A stretch of 64,000 nt of DNA from an uncultured Flavobacteriaceae bacterium (GTDB lineage Bacteria > Bacteroidota > Bacteroidia > Flavobacteriales > Flavobacteriaceae), in NCBI GenBank assembly GCA_947494565.1, contig CANLVG010000007.1, positions 248,001 through 312,000 of the forward strand, read 5' to 3'. The notes under the pieces were generated by a model. The model was not told the DNA's origin and made no database searches. It was given only the letters and a program-made list of their open reading frames with translations. The position numbers and the translations under genes were made by a program. Positions 60,765 to 64,000 of this stretch are shown piece after piece. How positions within the stretch are numbered: position 1 is the first letter of the stretch; the number at the start of each line of letters is the position of its first letter.

Positions 60765-61463
60765 TCACTTCGTATATTTTGTGAGCTCCATACGGTTCAG
60801 CAAACTACCGTTCTGTTTGTACGATTCTTGCTTGATCATACCTACACCTTCCGCCAACCAGAGTTTGTTAACCGTTTCACGGGTAGCACCCATGGTAGTT
60901 GATGAGGCGGTTTCTGTAATGACATAGCACTCAAAAGTACCTGCAGGAGTTGTGAGGTTCTCCTTTTTTTCGACCTTTCGGTCCGTTTGGTCGACGGAAA
61001 TATTCATTTTCATTCCGCTCATTTTCATGGCGACCGATACATTGGCATCATCGAGTTCCTTTCCAACACTCAGGTCGTTCGGTAGTTGTATATCGGTTCC
61101 GCTAATGTCCATTTCAAGGCCCATGTCTTCATATTGCTTCATCATTTGAGCAGGAAAGAGTGATTTGTAGTCAATACTTATACCATCTCCGGAACACTGT
61201 ATGGTATAGTCTGAATTATACACTTCCTTTCCTTTCTTATCGGTAAAAGTCAAATCAAACGTCGCTGAGGTAGCTCCCCCATCTGTACTGACTTCCGAAA
61301 TCGTATAACTGGTTACGCCCTCGGTTTTCCCCTTTTTGTCGTACATGGTGTACGCAAAAAAAGAACCTTCCTTCATGGGGTAATATTTGCTGCAATTCTC
61401 TTGCGATTGTGAAGGACTGGTAACAAAGACAAATAAGAGAAAGCCTAATAGTTTATTTTTCAT
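60765..61463 (-). CDS. DUF3108/TapB-like periplasmic protein
   Basis: 232 residues. Signal peptide (LLGFLLFVFVTSPSQSQ). The mature part reads as DUF3108-like lipocalin-style beta: CSKYYPMKEGSFFAYTMYDKKGK, then LTTPAGTFECYVITE and a C-terminal KLWLAEGVGMIKQES. The same fold is seen in TapB-type and YjbF-like proteins. Probably binds a hydrophobic or glycan ligand in the periplasm. It starts 10 bases after the OmpA-family stop, so it is cotranscribed with it from promoter J. Confidence 0.78.
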   Translation of the reverse strand: MKNKLLGFLLFVFVTSPSQSQENCSKYYPMKEGSFFAYTMYDKKGKTEGVTSYTISEVSTDGGATSATFDLTFTDKKGKEVYNSDYTIQCSGDGISIDYKSLFPAQMMKQYEDMGLEMDISGTDIQLPNDLSVGKELDDANVSVAMKMSGMKMNISVDQTDRKVEKKENLTTPAGTFECYVITETASSTTMGATRETVNKLWLAEGVGMIKQESYKQNGSLLNRMELTKYTK

Positions 61464-61473
61464 TTTGAAATTT

Positions 61474-62811
61474 TTACTGTTTAATAAATTCTACGCGTCG
61501 ATTTTGTGATTTCCCATCAGTCGTAGTATTGTCGCCAACGGGTTCAGATTCGCCTTTGCCATCAGTTGTCAGGCGATTGGCCGAAACATTATAGATAGAG
61601 ACTAGTGCATTTTTGACGGCATCAGCTCTCAGTTTCGAAAGTTTCAAATTAGTGTCTTCGTTCCCGTCCGAGTCGGTATGGCCCACAATTTTTAAGTTGA
61701 GACTACTTTCTTGGGCCAGCACTTGATAAATCTGACGGATAATGCCCATCGATTGTGCCTGTAGATTAGCCGAACCACTCTCGAAGAGAATACCATTGGT
61801 AGAAATTCGACCCTCGGAAATCAGTTTTCTACGAAGGTCTATTCCACCTTCGGCAATTTTAAAATTACTTAGATAAATGGCTTCTTTGTTAATGTCAATT
61901 CCTCTGAGATGTATTTTGATTCCTTGCATTTTTGTGCTGGCAGGAAGCAATCTTGGAACATCAACTAATTTTTGCTCGTTGATCCATATTCGAAATCGCT
62001 GTTTGTTTACTGCAAGCGATATATGGTGTTCCGAGGCGACGATTTTTCTAATATCCGCTCGGATGTCATTTCTAATCTCACGCTTACCATTGATATTGTT
62101 TTCAACGATTATTCCTGCGTCTATGAACTGGCAAAATGGGTATTCTACAAAACCATAGTTCTTGGGCTTTTCAAATGTTTTTGTGTCGCCGACCATAATC
62201 TGAAGGTAGGACTGGGATGAGGTTTTACTATCAAGGCCTTCCGTAATGACATCGAATTCCATAGTGAATTCTTCTGGTAGTTCTTCGATGTCAGGAATAT
62301 ACTCTGTGCCAAACCCAGGAAGGATCTTTAGCCATTTTGAAGGAGAGTCATTGATATTGACCAGTTCTCCTCCACCATTGGTATTCCATTTAGAGGGAAA
62401 GTCTCCGATGAAATCATTTTTGAAATCATCGAGAAACAGCGGTTTGTCACCAGGGACAAAATCAAATTTGCGGTACACCACTATGGATTGCTCCGGCTGA
62501 TCCGGTGCCTTTTCAATTTTGCCGGGATCCGTATTTGTCGAAGGGCGCTCCCCGTCTTCCTTGTTTGGAATTGATTGGCCGTTCTTGCCTGTGGGTTGTT
62601 TTCCTTTTTTTCCAGGTTCAAGAATACTATCTAGCACCTGATCTGTTTTTTCAGTGGTTTCTTTTTCTACTCGTCGTTCTACGGCTCTTTCAGCAGCTTT
62701 CTCTGCTCTTTTCCCCAGTTTTTTTAGCAGTTGGGCATTTGCTTCAACCCCACAAAACAAGATAAAAAGGATGGCAAAAGCAGATTTGAGTTTTGTTCTA
62801 TTGGTTTTCAT
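61474..62811 (-). CDS. OmpA-family outer-membrane protein with LamG-like middle
   Basis: 445 residues. Signal peptide (ending GVEANAQ), a charged helical linker (about 28-105, KRAEKAAERAVERRVEK), a concanavalin/LamG-like beta domain (about 115-320, with NDFIGDFPSKWNTN and ISLAVNKQRFRIWIN) and a C-terminal OmpA peptidoglycan-binding domain (about 330-445, GILFESGSANLQAQSMGIIR, VGHTDSDGNEDTNLKLSKLRA, RVEFIKQ). No beta-barrel. So it ties the wall to something else, possibly lipid-linked elsewhere. Under promoter J. First gene of a two-gene operon. Confidence 0.87.
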   Translation of the reverse strand: MKTNRTKLKSAFAILFILFCGVEANAQLLKKLGKRAEKAAERAVERRVEKETTEKTDQVLDSILEPGKKGKQPTGKNGQSIPNKEDGERPSTNTDPGKIEKAPDQPEQSIVVYRKFDFVPGDKPLFLDDFKNDFIGDFPSKWNTNGGGELVNINDSPSKWLKILPGFGTEYIPDIEELPEEFTMEFDVITEGLDSKTSSQSYLQIMVGDTKTFEKPKNYGFVEYPFCQFIDAGIIVENNINGKREIRNDIRADIRKIVASEHHISLAVNKQRFRIWINEQKLVDVPRLLPASTKMQGIKIHLRGIDINKEAIYLSNFKIAEGGIDLRRKLISEGRISTNGILFESGSANLQAQSMGIIRQIYQVLAQESSLNLKIVGHTDSDGNEDTNLKLSKLRADAVKNALVSIYNVSANRLTTDGKGESEPVGDNTTTDGKSQNRRVEFIKQ

Positions 62812-62853
62812 CGTACATATAAATTATAAAAGGAATAGGTTTATATTTAATAA

Positions 62854-62885
62854 CCCTTTATGACGCCTAATATAGTGAGGTTAAC
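62854..62885 (-). promoter_or_regulatory. ECF-type promoter J (GTTAACC-N15-CATAAAGG)
   Basis: Minus strand GTTAACC (62885-62879), 15 bases, then TCATAAAGGG (62863-62854), 43 bases before the OmpA-family start codon. Outermost of the eight sites in this window. Confidence 0.7.
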
Positions 62886-62967
62886 AAAAGTCGCTGGGAA
62901 AAAGCTATGGAATGCAACCCCTGATGTACGGCTGTAGCACATTTGTGTATAAATGGTATGCGCGTGC

Positions 62968-64000
62968 CTAATTCAATTTGTAAGTAAGAATAGTGTCGTT
63001 TTCATCGCTAACGACCATGTCAAGAATGGTATCATTATTCAAGTCCGCTAAATCTATTATGGAATTTCCGAAAACGGGGAAGTTGGGAATGGCTTTGGCC
63101 TGACTATCGAACAGATATACTTTTTGACTTTGCAAGTCGGTAACGCTCACATAAATCTTGTTGTTGATATAGCTAATTCGAGGTTTGGTGTATACCCCTA
63201 GCTCAAGTTCGACCTTCTTTCCACGAATGGTCAGTATGTTATCGTTCATAAGTACCAAGGTATTTGCTGTGGCGAACATACCGTGATCGTTGGATAGATT
63301 AAGATTGGTTTTGGATAGACCACCCTTTGTATCGATTTGGTAGAGTGTTCCTTTTTTATCCGTAAGGGTGAACTTGTCTTTATTCAAGTACACTTCGTTC
63401 TCTGAAAAATCGATTTTCTCATTTACCCTCACACGAACATCCCCAACTCGATTCAGTATTTTCAACACGCCATTTTTTAATTTGAAGACGAGGTGGTCTT
63501 TATTGCCGATTCTGAGGTGTTTTGGGGCTTCCAAAATGATATCCTCGGCGTCGGTATACTTAAAGCCCTTTACAATAGAACCTTTGCTATTGTACATAAA
63601 AGTCTTTTTGCCCTGGGTGATTACAAAACGATAGTCTCTTTTACCGTCGTAATCAAAAACCGCTAAGGGATTAAGTCCTCCGCCTTCATAGGTCTTTGTG
63701 AACCGTTTTACCTCTTTCCCATTTCGGTCTAAGACCAAAAACTGGTTATTGGTCGTAAAGGCAAGTTGTAATCGCCCATTTTTAAAAATATCTACTTGTT
63801 CTACGGCTCCTTGTATTTGACCCTCTAACTGTTTTTTCCATAGTACTTTTCCTTTTGACGAAATCAGGTAAAGGACATTATTGAAATCTTGTGCGACCAC
63901 CTCCTTCGTTTTGGTCAGATGATTCGTGACGAACTGTGGTCGGGTAGCAATTGAGGTATCTAACTTCGTTTTAAACAAGGCGGTAACACCCGTATTGGAT
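62968..64000 (-). CDS. DUF3352-like beta-propeller protein, C-terminal part (runs off right edge)
   Basis: The frame is open to the last base, so the start is outside the window; 344 residues are seen. It reads as a PQQ/WD-like propeller: VAQDFNNVLYLISSKGKVLW, FTTNNQFLVLDRNGKEV, NPLAVFDYDGKRDYRFVI, FMYNSKGSIVKGF and LFDSQAKAIPNFPVFGNS. This is the C-terminal half of the about 600-residue DUF3352-like protein that stands next to rnhB in many Flavobacteriaceae, so rnhB may follow outside the window. Function unknown. Confidence 0.75.
   Translation of the reverse strand, partial: SNTGVTALFKTKLDTSIATRPQFVTNHLTKTKEVVAQDFNNVLYLISSKGKVLWKKQLEGQIQGAVEQVDIFKNGRLQLAFTTNNQFLVLDRNGKEVKRFTKTYEGGGLNPLAVFDYDGKRDYRFVITQGKKTFMYNSKGSIVKGFKYTDAEDIILEAPKHLRIGNKDHLVFKLKNGVLKILNRVGDVRVRVNEKIDFSENEVYLNKDKFTLTDKKGTLYQIDTKGGLSKTNLNLSNDHGMFATANTLVLMNDNILTIRGKKVELELGVYTKPRISYINNKIYVSVTDLQSQKVYLFDSQAKAIPNFPVFGNSIIDLADLNNDTILDMVVSDENDTILTYKLN

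Overview
The window is a chromosomal segment of a marine-type member of the Bacteroidota, almost certainly family Flavobacteriaceae. Evidence seen in the sequence: two proteins with type IX secretion (T9SS) C-terminal sorting domains, many SPII lipoproteins, GSCFA, DUF4230, DUF5522 and DUF6434 proteins typical of this family, a Bacteroidota-type lysyl-tRNA synthetase with an extra C-terminal domain, and promoters of the TANNTTTG type. The genus cannot be fixed from the sequence alone; a Maribacter/Zobellia/Muricauda-like relative is a guess. No rRNA, tRNA, CRISPR array, insertion sequence or prophage was recognised.

Layout. 0-5.2 kb: a housekeeping block (TPM proteins, LemA, MerR, M23 peptidase, divergent alaS). 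5.2-20.6 kb: mixed metabolism and envelope genes (esterase, GSCFA, DUF4230, CE15 glucuronoyl esterase, DinB-like, aromatic amino acid hydroxylase, DUF4136, DUF5522, small HExxH membrane protein, D-cysteine desulfhydrase family, GH73-LysM, polysaccharide deacetylase, hemL, REC-only regulator, metallo-beta-lactamase fold, FG-GAP protein, heme-type membrane protein). 20.9-32.3 kb: an accessory stretch with two T9SS cargo proteins, a tail-fibre-like protein, a DUF6434 protein, a large metalloprotease with thrombospondin-3 repeats bracketed by two 50-residue paralogous mini-genes, an ncRNA candidate and an acidic LPEGF-repeat protein. 32.4-35.9 kb: HupE/UreJ, a histidine-rich DUF4198 protein and an SLC13-type transporter. 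36-42.7 kb: a four-gene operon of planctomycete-type cytochrome/DUF1501 proteins with a sugar isomerase-like protein. 42.8-47.6 kb: lysS, thioredoxin-like protein, membrane-bound LuxR regulator, Pmp3/YqaE, lipB.

47.6-62.9 kb holds what looks like one undescribed regulatory system. In the middle sit an ECF sigma factor, a membrane-spanning TPR protein that is the likely anti-sigma factor, and a convergent, apparently periplasmic TPR-CHAT caspase-like protease. Around them are lipoprotein and envelope genes (three collagen-like lipoproteins, one with a C1q-like head; two Kelch-type lipoproteins; a repeat lipoprotein; an OmpA protein). Seven of these transcription units and the sigma gene itself carry the same bipartite element, GTTAACC-N14/15-CATNAARR, just upstream. 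I infer that this is the promoter read by the local sigma factor and that the CHAT protein may control the anti-sigma factor, a layout that resembles the protease/anti-sigma/RpoE arm of type III-E CRISPR systems but without CRISPR. The promoter sequence is directly visible; the wiring is inference.

Both window edges cut genes: a TPM-domain protein at the left and a DUF3352-like beta-propeller protein at the right.
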